A stretch of 64,000 nt of DNA from Microvirga solisilvae (GCF_022808595.1 NZ_JAKUCN010000005.1:1-64000), one strand, 5' to 3'; positions 25,126-35,299 are shown, numbered from the stretch's first letter. Program-made: numbers and translations. Notes: generated by a model from the sequence alone, not told the origin.

Positions 25126-26273
25126 TGACTGATCCGATTGCTTTCATCGACCTTGCGGCACAGCGCAAGCGCCTGGGCTCCGCCGTCGATGAGGCCGTTC
25201 TGCGGGTCATCAACCACGGCGGCTACATCATGGGCCCCGAAGTGAAGACTCTGGAGGCCGATCTTGCCGCCTTCACAGGTGCCAAACATGTGGTTTCCTG
25301 CGCCAACGGCACGGACGCCCTCGGCTTCGTGCTGATGGCGAAAGGCGTGCAGCCGGGCGATGCCGTGATCTGCCCCACCTTCACCTTCGCCGCGACGGCC
25401 GAAGTGGTGGCATGGACCGGCGCGACGCCGATCTTCGTCGACGTTCGCGAAGATACCTTCAACATGGACATCGCCAGCCTCGAGGCTGGCATCAAGACGG
25501 CAAAGGCCCTCGGTCTGAAGCCTGTCGGCGTGATCCCGGTCGATCTTTTCGGGCTGCCTGCCGACTACGATGCCATCGAGGCCGTGTGCCAGCGTGAAGG
25601 CATGTGGGTGCTGTGCGACGCGGCCCAGAGCTTCGGCGCTACCTACAAGGGCCGCAAAGTTGGCTCGATCGGCCTGGCGACGTCCACCAGCTTCTTCCCC
25701 GCCAAGCCTCTGGGCTGCTACGGCGATGGCGGAGCGGTCTTCACCAATGATGACGAACTCGCTGCAGTCATGCGCTCCATCCGCGTTCACGGCCAGGGCT
25801 CGGACAAGTACGACAATGTCCGCATCGGCATGAACGGACGTCTGGACACGATGCAGGCTGCGATCCTGATCGAGAAGCTGAAGATCTTCCCGAGCGAGGT
25901 CGAGGCTCGTGACCGGATTGCCAAGCGCTACAACGACAATCTGCGTGATGTCGCGATCGTCCCGGATACCCCGGAGGGCTACACCTCCGTGTGGGCACAG
26001 TACACGCTGCGTCTGCGGGGTCTGGACCGTGAGAAGTTCCAGGCGGACATGAAGGCCGCCGGCGTTCCCACCATGGTTTACTATCCCAAGCCGCTTCACC
26101 AGCAGACGGCTTACAAGAGCTATCCCGTGGCCGGGAACGGTCTGCCGGTATCTGAGCGCCTTGCTGCGGAAGTGGTGAGCCTGCCCATGCATCCCTACCT
26201 GGAAGAAGCCACTCAGGACCGGATCATTCAGGCCGTCCGTGGCGCACTGGCGCAGAGGACTGCTGCGGCGTGA
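25122..26273 (+). CDS. wbpE: UDP-3-keto-GlcNAcA aminotransferase (WbpE-like, DegT family)
   Basis: The 383-residue PLP-dependent enzyme matches WbpE in key places: FIDLAAQ at the start, [20 protein letters not shown], and the aldimine lysine in [18 protein letters not shown]. It places the 3-amino group on UDP-2-acetamido-3-keto-glucuronate using glutamate. Together with the fused WbpB-D protein it completes UDP-GlcNAc3NAcA synthesis. The start overlaps wbpBD by 4 bp and its stop overlaps the next transferase by 4 bp (GTGA). Confidence 0.93.
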   Translation: MMTDPIAFIDLAAQRKRLGSAVDEAVLRVINHGGYIMGPEVKTLEADLAAFTGAKHVVSCANGTDALGFVLMAKGVQPGDAVICPTFTFAATAEVVAWTGATPIFVDVREDTFNMDIASLEAGIKTAKALGLKPVGVIPVDLFGLPADYDAIEAVCQREGMWVLCDAAQSFGATYKGRKVGSIGLATSTSFFPAKPLGCYGDGGAVFTNDDELAAVMRSIRVHGQGSDKYDNVRIGMNGRLDTMQAAILIEKLKIFPSEVEARDRIAKRYNDNLRDVAIVPDTPEGYTSVWAQYTLRLRGLDREKFQADMKAAGVPTMVYYPKPLHQQTAYKSYPVAGNGLPVSERLAAEVVSLPMHPYLEEATQDRIIQAVRGALAQRTAAA

Positions 26274-27394
26274 AAACCGGTCGGCACCTCCTCTACCTGG
26301 CGCTAGAAACCCCACGGGAAGGCGAGGCTGCCCACACGCATATCCATGAGATCGTCAAGGGGCTTCGGTCCCTTGGCTGGCAGGTGAGCCTGCTCGCCGC
26401 CGACCGAGGCGGCGCCAGTTCGGGGGCGAGCTATTTCAAGCGGCTCCTGGATTATCTGCGTGTGCAATGGAACATGGTTCGGGAGCTTCGCAGGGCAGAT
26501 GCCGTCTATATGCGGTCTCACTTCGCCGCCCTGCCAGCCTCGCTCATTGCACGAGCAGCCGGTGTTCCGGTTTTTCAGGAGATCAATGGCCGGCCGGATG
26601 ACATCTTCGTCACCTATCCGTGGCTCGGCCGGTTGAGCAGCGTGATTCACTGGACATACCGAGTCCAGATGCGATTGGCCTCCCATGTCTTCGTCGTCAC
26701 GGAAGGCCTACGTCGCTGGGCTGCCGGAGAGACTGGTCACGAACGCATCAGCATCGTGACCAATGCCGCCAATACAGCGCTCTTTACACCTGAGGGCCCC
26801 CGGCCGTCAGAGCTGAGCCCTTATGTCGTCTTCATCGGTTCGCTCACAGGCTGGCATGGCGTCGGCACGATGATCCGGGCCGCGCAATTACCTGCATGGC
26901 CGAAAGGTGTGAAGCTGATCGTCATCGGCGATGGAGTTGAGCGCGAGCAACTGCAAAACCTTCCGCCTTCCGAGACAATCTCCTGGCTCGGTCGCCTCCC
27001 TCAAGCGGAGGCGGCGAGCTATGCCCGGGGTGCGATTGCGGCACTGAGCATCACGGAAGATACGACGGACCATCTGACGACCGGGGTAGCCCCGCTCAAG
27101 TTCTTCGAGGCCATGGCCAGCGGCGCGCCTGTGATCGTGAGCGACATCGCCTTCCAGGCGGATTTGGTGCGTGCCTACGATACAGGCTGGGTCATTCCAA
27201 TGGCCGATGCCGAGGCGCTGGCCAATGTTGTTGCGGAGATCGCCTCACAGCCCGATCTGGCCCGCCAAAAGGGTCGGAATGGCGCGGCTTATATCCGTCA
27301 ACACGGCACATGGGCCAATCGCGCTGAGATGATCGATGCCATTATGAAGCCTATCGTCAGCGCTTCTGTCGAGACGGCAAAGCGGCATGCGTGA
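26270..27394 (+). CDS. Glycosyltransferase family 4 protein
   Basis: This GT-B enzyme (374 residues) starts at GTG 26270. EAAHTHIHEIVKGLRSLGW marks the N-terminal domain and VFIGSLTGWHGVGTMI opens the donor domain. APLKFFEAMASGAPVIVSD is the sugar-nucleotide binding motif (KFFEAMA with E-X7-type spacing). The gene is embedded in the wbpA operon with 4-bp and 8-bp overlaps on its two sides. Transfer of the diacetamido-uronic acid made by that operon is therefore a reasonable inference, though not demonstrated. Confidence 0.88.
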   Translation: MKTGRHLLYLALETPREGEAAHTHIHEIVKGLRSLGWQVSLLAADRGGASSGASYFKRLLDYLRVQWNMVRELRRADAVYMRSHFAALPASLIARAAGVPVFQEINGRPDDIFVTYPWLGRLSSVIHWTYRVQMRLASHVFVVTEGLRRWAAGETGHERISIVTNAANTALFTPEGPRPSELSPYVVFIGSLTGWHGVGTMIRAAQLPAWPKGVKLIVIGDGVEREQLQNLPPSETISWLGRLPQAEAASYARGAIAALSITEDTTDHLTTGVAPLKFFEAMASGAPVIVSDIAFQADLVRAYDTGWVIPMADAEALANVVAEIASQPDLARQKGRNGAAYIRQHGTWANRAEMIDAIMKPIVSASVETAKRHA

Positions 27395-28571
27395 GACCAT
27401 AGCCATCCTGTCATTCTCGCGGATCGCACGCGATCAGCGAGTGCTTCGCCAATGCGATCTCGTGGCGAAGATGGGACACAATCCCAAGGTTATCGGCTAT
27501 GCCGCACCGGGCGAGACCATCGGGCATGACTTTGCCTCATGGCCCCTTCCCTCTCCGACTCTTGGTCATCGCATCGGGACATTGGTGCGCCAGCTTCCGG
27601 CCCATATGGGCAAGGCAGCGGCCATGGCGGGCTTCTGGTCATCGCCCCGGTATCGCTGGGCCCTCAATCAGCTGAAGAAAGCTCGTCCTCGCCTGGTGAT
27701 TGCCAATGATTGGCCGGCGCTTGTGGTCGCTGCTCGCTGGAAGGCAGAATGCGGCGGTCGCATCCATTACGACTCGCACGAATTTGCGACGCTTGAATTC
27801 GATGAGCGGGCGTGGTGGCGCGTCGTCTATAAGCCCTTCGTGTCGCATCTGGAGAAAGCAGTTATCGGAGCCGCGGACAGCGTCAGCACGATCAGCCCCG
27901 GTCTGGCGCAGGAATTGCAGCGCCATTACAATCTCAGCACATTGCCGGTTGTCATCCGCAGCATCCCGAACAGGTATGCTCTTCCCGTGGCATCGGAAAC
28001 GCGATGGCCTCTGCGCCTGCTCTTCCACGGGCAGATCCTGCCAGGGCGCGGCCTTGAGAACCTGATCGACAGCATTCCCCTGTGGCGCTCAGCTCACCGC
28101 CTGATCATCCGTGGCGACGGCAACCCTGCCTATCTTGAAGAGCTTCGCCAGCGTGCTGCAAATGTGAGCACGAATGATCAAGTGATCTTCGAGCCTGCTG
28201 TTGCTCCTGAAGAGGTGATCCCGAGTGCGGCGCGGACTGCCGATGTCGGCGTATTTTTCACGCCGCTTCAGACCGTACAGCACCAATTCACGCTGCCGAA
28301 CAAGCTCTTCGAGTATATCGGCGCGGGCCTTGCTATCGCTGTATCCCCCGGCTCCGACCTCAAGAGGATCGTCCTGGAGCACGGTATCGGAGTTGTCAGT
28401 GGCGATGTGGGCCCCGAGGCTATCGGCGCCACGATCAATGAACTGACTCCTGAAGCTGTCGATGGCTTTCGCTTGAGAGCACGTGAAGCGTCGCAAATCC
28501 TATGCTGGGAACAGGAGCGCGAGCGCCTCAGGTCGTGCATCGAAGCCTTGCTGACAAGATCAGACGCTTAA
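27387..28571 (+). CDS. Glycosyltransferase, GT-B fold
   Basis: The protein (394 residues) begins IAILSFSRIARDQRVLRQCD, the same DxRV-type opening as the transferases at 14258 and 30555. ANDWPALV and IHYDSHEFATLE correspond to HANDLY and DSHEFE in those proteins. The donor domain has LFHGQILPGRGLENLIDS and ends its nucleotide loop with LPNKLFEYIGAGLAIAVS. It is the last gene of the wbpA operon and overlaps the previous gene by 8 bp. It ends 16 bp from the convergent asnB stop with no clear terminator between them. Confidence 0.87.
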   Translation: MRETIAILSFSRIARDQRVLRQCDLVAKMGHNPKVIGYAAPGETIGHDFASWPLPSPTLGHRIGTLVRQLPAHMGKAAAMAGFWSSPRYRWALNQLKKARPRLVIANDWPALVVAARWKAECGGRIHYDSHEFATLEFDERAWWRVVYKPFVSHLEKAVIGAADSVSTISPGLAQELQRHYNLSTLPVVIRSIPNRYALPVASETRWPLRLLFHGQILPGRGLENLIDSIPLWRSAHRLIIRGDGNPAYLEELRQRAANVSTNDQVIFEPAVAPEEVIPSAARTADVGVFFTPLQTVQHQFTLPNKLFEYIGAGLAIAVSPGSDLKRIVLEHGIGVVSGDVGPEAIGATINELTPEAVDGFRLRAREASQILCWEQERERLRSCIEALLTRSDA

Positions 28572-28587
28572 AGGCATCGTATTCCGC

Positions 28588-30486
28588 TTAGGCAACCGTG
28601 ACGCGAAAACGGTCAGCCCAGATGCCGAGATTCACGACACGCCATAGAGTTGAACCCAGGGCGTCGCGTCCCTTGAGAAACTCATCAAGCATGCGACGCA
28701 CCCCGGCACCATTGAGAAGGTCTGGGCAGGTCTCCAGCGTCTTCGTGACACCATCCTCGATAAGAAGCCGCAAGGGGCCTTTGAGCCAGTTGGATTCCGG
28801 CGTCGCAAATCCGAGCTTGTCGCGCCTGTCGCGCACCTCCTGAGGCAGCACATCCGACAAGGCCTGCCGCAGAACCTTCTTCGTTTCCGCGCCCGCGAGC
28901 TTATGCTCGGCCTCCAGGCCAAGAGCGAACTCGACAAGCCGGTGATCAAGGAACGGGACACGAGCTTCGATGCTATGCGCCATGCTGTTGCGATCCTCCC
29001 ACTGCAGCAGCATGGGGAGATTGGAGCCATAGGTCATCACATCGCAAAGCGATGCGACATCCGTCGGCGAGGGCAGCCCAAGAGACTCTGCCGCAGTTCG
29101 CAACGGTGACGGCTGGCGGCCGATCGCATTCAAAACACCCGTGTCGAGCCATCCATGCTTCAGGCGTTCGCTATGAACCTTGAACATCGCGTCCGACAGG
29201 GTCCGTGGAGCTAATGCAAAAGCGACCTGTGCGAGCTGCGATGCAAAGGCACGTCCTTGTTCCCGCCGGCGTGCATTGAGCGTGGATATGAATGCTCCCA
29301 ATCGCATCTGCCGCACGAGGTGAGCGAGGTGATACGGATAGCAGAAATTATACCCGGCCAGGATCTCATCCGAGCCCTGCCCATCCAGCATGACCTTGAT
29401 CCCGGCGCGTTGCGCTTCCGAGAATACGCACCATTGAGCAATGATCGACGTCGAGGCAAAAGGCTCATCCTGATGCCAGGTTATGAGACCGGCGTGATCG
29501 ATGACATCTTCAGGTTTAGGGAAGACATAATGCGGGGTCGCATCGGTGGCACGAACGACCGCCTCCATATACGGTCTCTCATCCACGGACTTATCGGTGA
29601 AGCATGCAGAGACCGTATGCAATCCCTGATGCTCTTCCGGCAATATGCGAGCCATCAGTCCAACGATAGCGGACGAGTCCAGTCCCCCTGAAAGGCAAGC
29701 CCCGACAGGAACGTCTGCTCTCAGATGCAGTCGGATCGATTGCTCCATCAAATCGCGGAAAGTCTCTGCAGCTTGTTTGCTGCTCATCGAGGGAATTGAT
29801 GGCCTGCCGATATCGTGCCAGCGACGCACAGTGACACGAACCCCGCCACTGTTTTGCGCATCCACCATCGCCCATTCGCCGCCTCGCAGCTGACGGATGC
29901 CGGCATACATGGTTTCGGCAGTGTGATTGCTCATCCCACCGACAAGGAAATCATGCACGCGAGGCAGGTTCATCCGGCGCTCGCCGCCCGGCAGATCGAG
30001 AAGCTGCTTGATCTCGGATGCGAAGGCGACACCGCCCTGCCCTTCTACCCAGTAAAGAGGTTTGATGCCGAACCTGTCGCGCACGGCGAAGAGCTTCTTT
30101 TCCCGCTCGTCCCATATGACGAAGGCGAACATCCCCACGAAGCGATGAAGCGCGCTCTCCCCCCAGCGCTGCCATGCAGCAAGCAGAACTTCCGTGTCAG
30201 TATGGGTATGGAATGTATCGCCGAGAGCGATCAGCTCCTCGCGGAGTTCGCGGTAATTGTAGATTTCCCCGTTATAGGTCAGCAGGAAGCGTCCGCTTCG
30301 ATCCGAGAAGGGTTGTAGCCCGGCCTCGCTCGTATCGATGATGGCAAGCCGCCGATGACCAAGCGCGACCGGTCCTGTAGGCGAAGACCGCGTTTCCCAC
30401 CCTTCACCATCCGGGCCGCGATGGGCCACGATCGCAATGCGCGCGCGATCAGGCGTATAACCAGCGGAGGCGAATATCCCGCACAT
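28588..30486 (-). CDS. asnB: Asparagine synthase (glutamine-hydrolysing) family protein
   Basis: The protein has 632 residues. Cys2 of MCGIFAS is the glutaminase nucleophile; RGPDGEGW and NGEIYNYRELR belong to the N-terminal Ntn domain. The ATP pyrophosphatase loop is LSGGLDSSAIVGLMAR near residue 265. The family forms amides from carboxylates using glutamine and ATP. Homologues in O-antigen and capsule clusters (WbpS type) are linked to amidation of uronic acids. Next to a full diacetamido-uronate pathway, that role is more likely than free asparagine synthesis, but both remain possible. It lies 68 bp downstream of a glycosyltransferase gene on the same strand, probably in one transcript. 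Confidence 0.9.
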   Translation of the reverse strand: MCGIFASAGYTPDRARIAIVAHRGPDGEGWETRSSPTGPVALGHRRLAIIDTSEAGLQPFSDRSGRFLLTYNGEIYNYRELREELIALGDTFHTHTDTEVLLAAWQRWGESALHRFVGMFAFVIWDEREKKLFAVRDRFGIKPLYWVEGQGGVAFASEIKQLLDLPGGERRMNLPRVHDFLVGGMSNHTAETMYAGIRQLRGGEWAMVDAQNSGGVRVTVRRWHDIGRPSIPSMSSKQAAETFRDLMEQSIRLHLRADVPVGACLSGGLDSSAIVGLMARILPEEHQGLHTVSACFTDKSVDERPYMEAVVRATDATPHYVFPKPEDVIDHAGLITWHQDEPFASTSIIAQWCVFSEAQRAGIKVMLDGQGSDEILAGYNFCYPYHLAHLVRQMRLGAFISTLNARRREQGRAFASQLAQVAFALAPRTLSDAMFKVHSERLKHGWLDTGVLNAIGRQPSPLRTAAESLGLPSPTDVASLCDVMTYGSNLPMLLQWEDRNSMAHSIEARVPFLDHRLVEFALGLEAEHKLAGAETKKVLRQALSDVLPQEVRDRRDKLGFATPESNWLKGPLRLLIEDGVTKTLETCPDLLNGAGVRRMLDEFLKGRDALGSTLWRVVNLGIWADRFRVTVA

Positions 30487-30554
30487 CTCGAACCTTCAAT
30501 CCATCACTCTTTACGCATCAGCGATACTGAGCGTCACAGATCCAGCACCCCGTG

Positions 30555-32012
30555 CTAGCCGCGCTTCACGACCTTCAACAATCTCGATCCAACGAAGCGG
30601 GCTGTCCGCAGGATGCCCTCCTCGGAGGTCTTCTCGCGCAGGAAACGAACACGCTCAGCAAAGACCGGGCCAAGAATAGAATTCAGCCGAATTCCTGTCT
30701 TGAAATTGATCTGTGCGAGGCAGCGCCCATATCTCGCTTCAAACTCGATCTCATCGAGCCGCTGGGCTATAGCTGCATTATCCCTTGCAGCCAGCGTCAC
30801 CGTCTTCGGCGCGCCCAGAAGATCCCGATACACGTTCTGGATCTTTCTCTCCTGAGCTTCCCAGGAATACTCATCGATCAGCTCATCCGTAATGTTTGAG
30901 CGGAAGCGGCCGGCGCCATCCAGCGCCTGCCTGATCGCAACTGCACAGGAATCAGCGTCTTGAGCGATGAAAGTCGTCCCGATGTTATTGCTCTCGACAA
31001 ACTGCTTCATAGCGGCCACGTCGCTCACGACGATTGGCAGCTTGGCATGCAGATACTCGAACATCTTGTTCGGCATCGCCACTTCCCCATTGGGGTAATG
31101 AACCAAGCCATGGATGCCGACATCCGCAGTTCGGATAAAGGTCGTCACCTGATGGCTCGGCAGATAGGGAAGCAAATGGACCCGATCGCCAAAGCCGGCC
31201 TTCGCGGCCTTTGCCTTCAGTCCCTCGACATAGGATCCCTGGCTGACGAAGCAGAGATGAACGCCGTCCAACTTCATGATGGCGTCGAGAATGGCGTCGC
31301 AGCCTCGCAGCCGCGTGGCGCGCCCGACATACGCGACGAGCGGAAGATCGGATGCAAGCCCCAGCGTCGAGCGGATATCCGCACCGGCTTCGTCAAACGT
31401 GCCCTTATTCGGAGCGTTGTAGGTTACGGTCGGGCGGGATGGCAGCACATAGCGCTGCTCGAGCTCATCGGCCAAAGGCTCGCTGACGGTAAAGAGATAA
31501 TCGGCCTTGTGCAGATACTCGCGCTCATAGCCGAGACATGCCGGCATGTAACTCGCGGCCTCTCCCGTAAGCCCGGCGACAAACTCATGCACATCATGAA
31601 TCCAAGGCACTGAACGGCCGCTCATGGCCATGACCTGGGCTGCAGCGGCTCCGAGCTTGAGACCAATCATGTCATGAGAATGCAACAAGTCCGGCGCGAG
31701 CCTGACGATCTCGGGGATCATCACCTGAAGGTGCCCGCCGATCAGGAGACGAGGATCTCTTTCCGAAGAGCCTCCCCAGAGGCCGAACTTCATCAACTCG
31801 GTCGCGAAATGAGGAAGAAGAACGACAGGAACTCCTTCGATCTCCCGTCTCACCGTATCGGGGGCAAAGGTCACCCCGACGATGGTGGCCCGGTAGCCGG
31901 CATTCATGGCCGCCTGAGCAGTCTTGATGACCCGACTGTCTCCCTCGACCCCATTCATCACGATCGATACGACATGAGGTTGGCGCGACACGGCTATTCT
32001 CCGGAAATACAT
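30555..32012 (-). CDS. Glycosyltransferase, GT-B fold
   Basis: This 485-residue transferase belongs to the same subfamily as those at 14258 and 27387: VSIVMNGVEGDSRVIKTAQA at the N-terminus, LLHSHDMIGLKLGAAA, and a donor domain with LVAYVGRATRLRGCDAI. The nucleotide loop is MPNKMFEYLHAKLPIVVSD. A C-terminal tail of about 80 residues is added. A later in-frame ATG at codon 19 is a possible start. asnB follows in the same direction. An ATGTTACAAT motif lies about 85 bp upstream. Confidence 0.85.
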   Translation of the reverse strand: MYFRRIAVSRQPHVVSIVMNGVEGDSRVIKTAQAAMNAGYRATIVGVTFAPDTVRREIEGVPVVLLPHFATELMKFGLWGGSSERDPRLLIGGHLQVMIPEIVRLAPDLLHSHDMIGLKLGAAAAQVMAMSGRSVPWIHDVHEFVAGLTGEAASYMPACLGYEREYLHKADYLFTVSEPLADELEQRYVLPSRPTVTYNAPNKGTFDEAGADIRSTLGLASDLPLVAYVGRATRLRGCDAILDAIMKLDGVHLCFVSQGSYVEGLKAKAAKAGFGDRVHLLPYLPSHQVTTFIRTADVGIHGLVHYPNGEVAMPNKMFEYLHAKLPIVVSDVAAMKQFVESNNIGTTFIAQDADSCAVAIRQALDGAGRFRSNITDELIDEYSWEAQERKIQNVYRDLLGAPKTVTLAARDNAAIAQRLDEIEFEARYGRCLAQINFKTGIRLNSILGPVFAERVRFLREKTSEEGILRTARFVGSRLLKVVKRG

Positions 32013-32326
32013 TGCGGCCTGATAACGAGAATTGCTTTGAATTGAAATGAAAACTTCGCCATTCCAAGCAACCTGCGGTGCTCCAGCCCGGGCATCATGT
32101 TACAATATGTCAATATTGAGGAAATCGGCAAATTCCGCAGCCCAGGAGCCCTGTTTCCACCGGTCCAGCTCATGGCGTGAATATGAGCCGCAAAGCCAGT
32201 TAACGCCTTGTGGCGGTGATTGAGCCAGGGAGCGAGAGGCTAATATCCGGCCCATCCGCCCCCATCGAGACATTGGGAGCGCTTCCGAATAACTGCTGAG
32301 GTTCTTGCTTGCCGAGTGCCGTATGG
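32013..32326. promoter_or_regulatory. Promoter region of the glycosyltransferase-asnB unit, with TTGTAACAT motif
   Basis: This 314-bp gap follows the wbpI stop. On the coding (minus) strand it contains TTGTAACAT at about 32097-32105, and adjacent CAATAT/CAATATTG repeats at 32104-32118. The motif matches those before rmlB and manC. No ORF or RNA gene is apparent. Confidence 0.4.
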
Positions 32327-33370
32327 CTACGCGCTCTTCAGGATCTCCAGGATTCTCTTGGCGGAATCACCCGTACCATATTCCTGAATTTCGCGCCGGG
32401 GCTGGTACTCTTCCTGATGCCACAGGCGGTTCCAACCGTTATCGATCGTCTCGACCCATTCGGTTTCGGAACGCAGGGTGACGCACGGAACCCTGTGGAA
32501 ATAAGCTTCCTTCTGAACGCCTCCCGAATCCGTCGCCACGATACTCGCATTGCTGAGCAAGACGTGCATGTCGAAGTAGCCGACCGGATCGATCAGCTTC
32601 AACCGATCCTCAGTCACAGCGATCCCGGCTCGAACCAGTGCCTGTCGGGTGCGCGGATGAAGCGGCAGCACGAGCGGAACCTGCTCCGACAAGTGCATCA
32701 GAAACTCCATCGCCTTCCGAAGAGCTTCCGGGCTGTCCGTATTTTCAGCGCGGTGCAGGGTGGCAACGCCATAGCGCTTCGGTTCCAGTGACAGCACTTC
32801 CATGATGCGCGAATGCTTCGCCGCAACGGGCGTCATCTTCAGGGTCGCATCATACATCAGGTCACCAACCTGGTGGACGCCAGCGGTGATGCCTTCGGCC
32901 TTCAGATTTTCGACGGCAGCCGAGGTGGGGCACAGGAGAACCGAACTGACATGATCCACGAGGACCCTGTTGATCTCCTCCGGCATTCTCCGATTGAACG
33001 AGCGAAGGCCCGCTTCCACGTGAATGACCGGAATATGCAGTTTGACCGCAGAGAGACCACCGGCGAGCGTGGAATTGGTGTCGCCGTAAACAAGCACGGC
33101 ATCGGGGCGGTTTTCGATGAGGATGGCCTCGATAGCCTCCATCATGCGGCCGGTCATCTGGCCGTGAGGCCCCCCATGAATATCAAGCTGGTAGGCCGGC
33201 TTCGGCAGGCCCAATTCGCGAAAGAAAATGCCCGACATGTTTTCGTCGAAATGCTGGCCGGTATGGATGCAGATTTCCTGCATCTCGCTTGAATTCGCAA
33301 ACTCGAACGACAGGGGAGCAGCCTTGATGAACTGAGGTCTGGCGCCAATGATTGTTGCAATTTTCTTCAT
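32327..33370 (-). CDS. wbpI: UDP-N-acetylglucosamine 2-epimerase family (WbpI-like)
   Basis: This 347-residue non-hydrolysing epimerase starts KKIATIIGARPQFIKAAPLS. It also has HTGQHFDENMSGIFF, VYGDTNSTLAGGL, HVEAGLRS, RMPEEINR, GVATLHRAENTD and TDSGGVQKEA. The segment FFRELGLPKP followed by GPHGQMTGRM resembles WbpI, which inverts C2 of UDP-GlcNAc(3NAc)A to the manno form, more than plain WecB. Given WbpA, WbpB-D and WbpE in the locus, WbpI activity is the best call. Epimerisation of UDP-GlcNAc to UDP-ManNAc is the alternative. It sits alone with 314-bp and 320-bp gaps on its two sides. Confidence 0.88.
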   Translation of the reverse strand: MKKIATIIGARPQFIKAAPLSFEFANSSEMQEICIHTGQHFDENMSGIFFRELGLPKPAYQLDIHGGPHGQMTGRMMEAIEAILIENRPDAVLVYGDTNSTLAGGLSAVKLHIPVIHVEAGLRSFNRRMPEEINRVLVDHVSSVLLCPTSAAVENLKAEGITAGVHQVGDLMYDATLKMTPVAAKHSRIMEVLSLEPKRYGVATLHRAENTDSPEALRKAMEFLMHLSEQVPLVLPLHPRTRQALVRAGIAVTEDRLKLIDPVGYFDMHVLLSNASIVATDSGGVQKEAYFHRVPCVTLRSETEWVETIDNGWNRLWHQEEYQPRREIQEYGTGDSAKRILEILKSA

Positions 33371-33690
33371 GATAATCCGTGCCGTCCAATCCGAGGCCCA
33401 GGCGACTCGCTCTGGTTTATGAAAACCATATACGGTCGATCCTGAAAGCCCCTGAGGATATGCCGCGTGCCTGGGCCCTCATTAGTACCTTGAGAAGGCC
33501 GCGACAATACAAAGACGCACGATCTTGGCCCTTGGCTGGACTCTAAGCCCCTACCCCAGACATTTTCCAGCACTACAGAACGAGCTCTATCTTCTCTTCT
33601 CACCATAGGGGGTGAGGCATACGGCCGCTTCGGGCGATCTCTGTCTGAGGCCATGAATAGCCGAGTTCGAAGGGAAGCCCCTTCTCTCCC
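33371..33690. other. Intergenic region, nothing recognised
   Basis: These 320 bp lie between wbpI and rmlA, both on the minus strand. Small frames cross it, but none has a ribosome site or family-like sequence. It probably holds a promoter for wbpI. Confidence 0.55.
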
Positions 33691-34563
33691 CTAGATCTCC
33701 CCTTCAGCCACGGCGAGGAGATATTGGCCGTATGTGCTTTTGGAAAGGGGCCGGCCGAGATCCATAAGTTGGTCGCGGCTGATCCAGCCGAGGTTGAACG
33801 CGATCTCTTCCGGGCAGGCCATCTTGAAGCCCTGGCGCTGCTCGAGTGCCCTAACGAAACCTGCCGCCTCGACAAGGGCGTCCGGCGTCCCGGTATCCAG
33901 CCAGGCAAACCCTCGTCCCATCTTCTCGACGCGCAACTGTCCCATTTCGAGATAGGCTCGATTGATGTCGGTAATCTCCAATTCTCCTCGAGCCGAAGGC
34001 TTAAGTCTTGCCGCAATATCGATCACCTGAGCGTCGTAGAAATAGAGCCCGGTTACAGCCCAATTCGATTTCGGCTGTTTCGGTTTCTCCTCGATCGAGA
34101 TCGCTTTTCCATCACCGTCGAAGCTGACCACGCCATACCGTTCCGGATCTTGGACGTGATAGGCAAAGATGCAGGCCCCTTGAGACCCGCGGCTTCCTGA
34201 ATGCATCAGTTCAGGCAGACCGTGGCCATAGAAAAGATTATCTCCAAGGATGAGTGCCGAGGATTCGTCGCCTACGAAATCGGCTCCGATGATATAGGCT
34301 TGAGCGAGACCTTCCGGCTTGGGTTGCTCCGCATACGACAAGCGAATGCCCCATTGCTCACCGCTCCCCAAAAGCTGCTTGAAGCGAGGGAGATCCTCAG
34401 GGGTTGTAATGATGAGGATGTCGCGCACACCTGCCAGCATGAGCGTGGTCAGCGGATAGTAGATCATCGGTTTGTCATAAACCGGTAGAAGCTGCTTGGA
34501 CGTTGCATACGTCATCGGATAAAGCCGGGTGCCGCTCCCCCCGGCCAGAATGATGCCTTTCAA
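33691..34563 (-). CDS. rmlA: Glucose-1-phosphate thymidylyltransferase
   Basis: This 290-residue enzyme joins dTTP and glucose-1-P to give dTDP-glucose. It has the nucleotidyltransferase signature [16 protein letters not shown] at residues 3-18, [26 protein letters not shown] with the metal-binding aspartate, [20 protein letters not shown] and [10 protein letters not shown]. The length is normal for RmlA. The gene is third in the order rmlB-rmlC-rmlA on the minus strand, 114 bp after rmlC. Confidence 0.97.
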   Translation of the reverse strand: MKGIILAGGSGTRLYPMTYATSKQLLPVYDKPMIYYPLTTLMLAGVRDILIITTPEDLPRFKQLLGSGEQWGIRLSYAEQPKPEGLAQAYIIGADFVGDESSALILGDNLFYGHGLPELMHSGSRGSQGACIFAYHVQDPERYGVVSFDGDGKAISIEEKPKQPKSNWAVTGLYFYDAQVIDIAARLKPSARGELEITDINRAYLEMGQLRVEKMGRGFAWLDTGTPDALVEAAGFVRALEQRQGFKMACPEEIAFNLGWISRDQLMDLGRPLSKSTYGQYLLAVAEGEI

Positions 34564-34677
34564 AGCGAAACTCCTTTGCAGCTGAGGCTAACAGAAGCGA
34601 CCTCAAGTCTGATGCGGGCAAGCAACGAAGCCAGGGACTGAAACGGCTTTCGCACGTCCATCATCTGCGACTGCGCC

Positions 34678-35277
34678 TTACTCATCGAAATACGTCGACA
34701 GCTCTGCCAGTCGCGGAAGCTTCCGATCCTTTTCCGAAAGGATCGCCTCCGAAATTGGCACGGGCCATTCGATACCCAGTGCCGGATCATCGACCGCAAC
34801 ACCATGATCATGAGCGGCAGAATAATAGCTCGTGACCTTGTAAAGAACTTCGGTATCTGGCTCCAAGGAACAGAAGCCGTGGGCGAAACCGATCGGCACC
34901 AGCAACTGACGCCAATTGGATGCAGAAAGCTCAACAGCGACGTGACGGCCGAAGGTCGGTGAAGAACGACGAAGATCGACAGCCACATCGAGAATGCGGC
35001 CGCGCGTCACTCGCACCAGCTTGCATTGAGCGAATGGCGGGCTTTGAAAGTGAAGCCCCCGGATCGTACCGGCTTCTCGCGAGAGAGAATGATTGTCCTG
35101 CACGAACTCAAGGTCCAAGCCGGCCTCTGCGAACGTGCGCCGATTATAGACCTCGGAGAAGAATCCCCGGTCATCACCGATGCGCCGCGGCGTCACAATC
35201 TTCACGTCCGGGATTTCTGTCTGCTGGATGTCCAACACCCTCAAACCCTCACGCTTGCCAGGTGTCTGTTCTTGCAA
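34678..35277 (-). CDS. rmlC: dTDP-4-dehydrorhamnose 3,5-epimerase
   Basis: The protein has 199 residues and the cupin-fold RmlC motifs: GFFSEVYNRRTF, FVQDNHSLS, TIRGLHFQSPP with the catalytic histidine, KLVRVTRGRILDVAVDLR, and PIGFAHGFCSLEPDTEVLYK. It epimerises dTDP-4-keto-6-deoxyglucose at C3 and C5. The N-terminal extension of about 12 residues is slightly longer than usual. It lies 22 bp downstream of rmlB. No reductase (rmlD) is found anywhere in the window. Confidence 0.96.
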   Translation of the reverse strand: MQEQTPGKREGLRVLDIQQTEIPDVKIVTPRRIGDDRGFFSEVYNRRTFAEAGLDLEFVQDNHSLSREAGTIRGLHFQSPPFAQCKLVRVTRGRILDVAVDLRRSSPTFGRHVAVELSASNWRQLLVPIGFAHGFCSLEPDTEVLYKVTSYYSAAHDHGVAVDDPALGIEWPVPISEAILSEKDRKLPRLAELSTYFDE

Positions 35278-35299
35278 GAAGCAGGCATGAACATCTCTC

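Noticed and set aside
25083-26315. Minus-strand 410-codon frame
   Set aside because: Antisense shadow of wbpE, which has all its family motifs.
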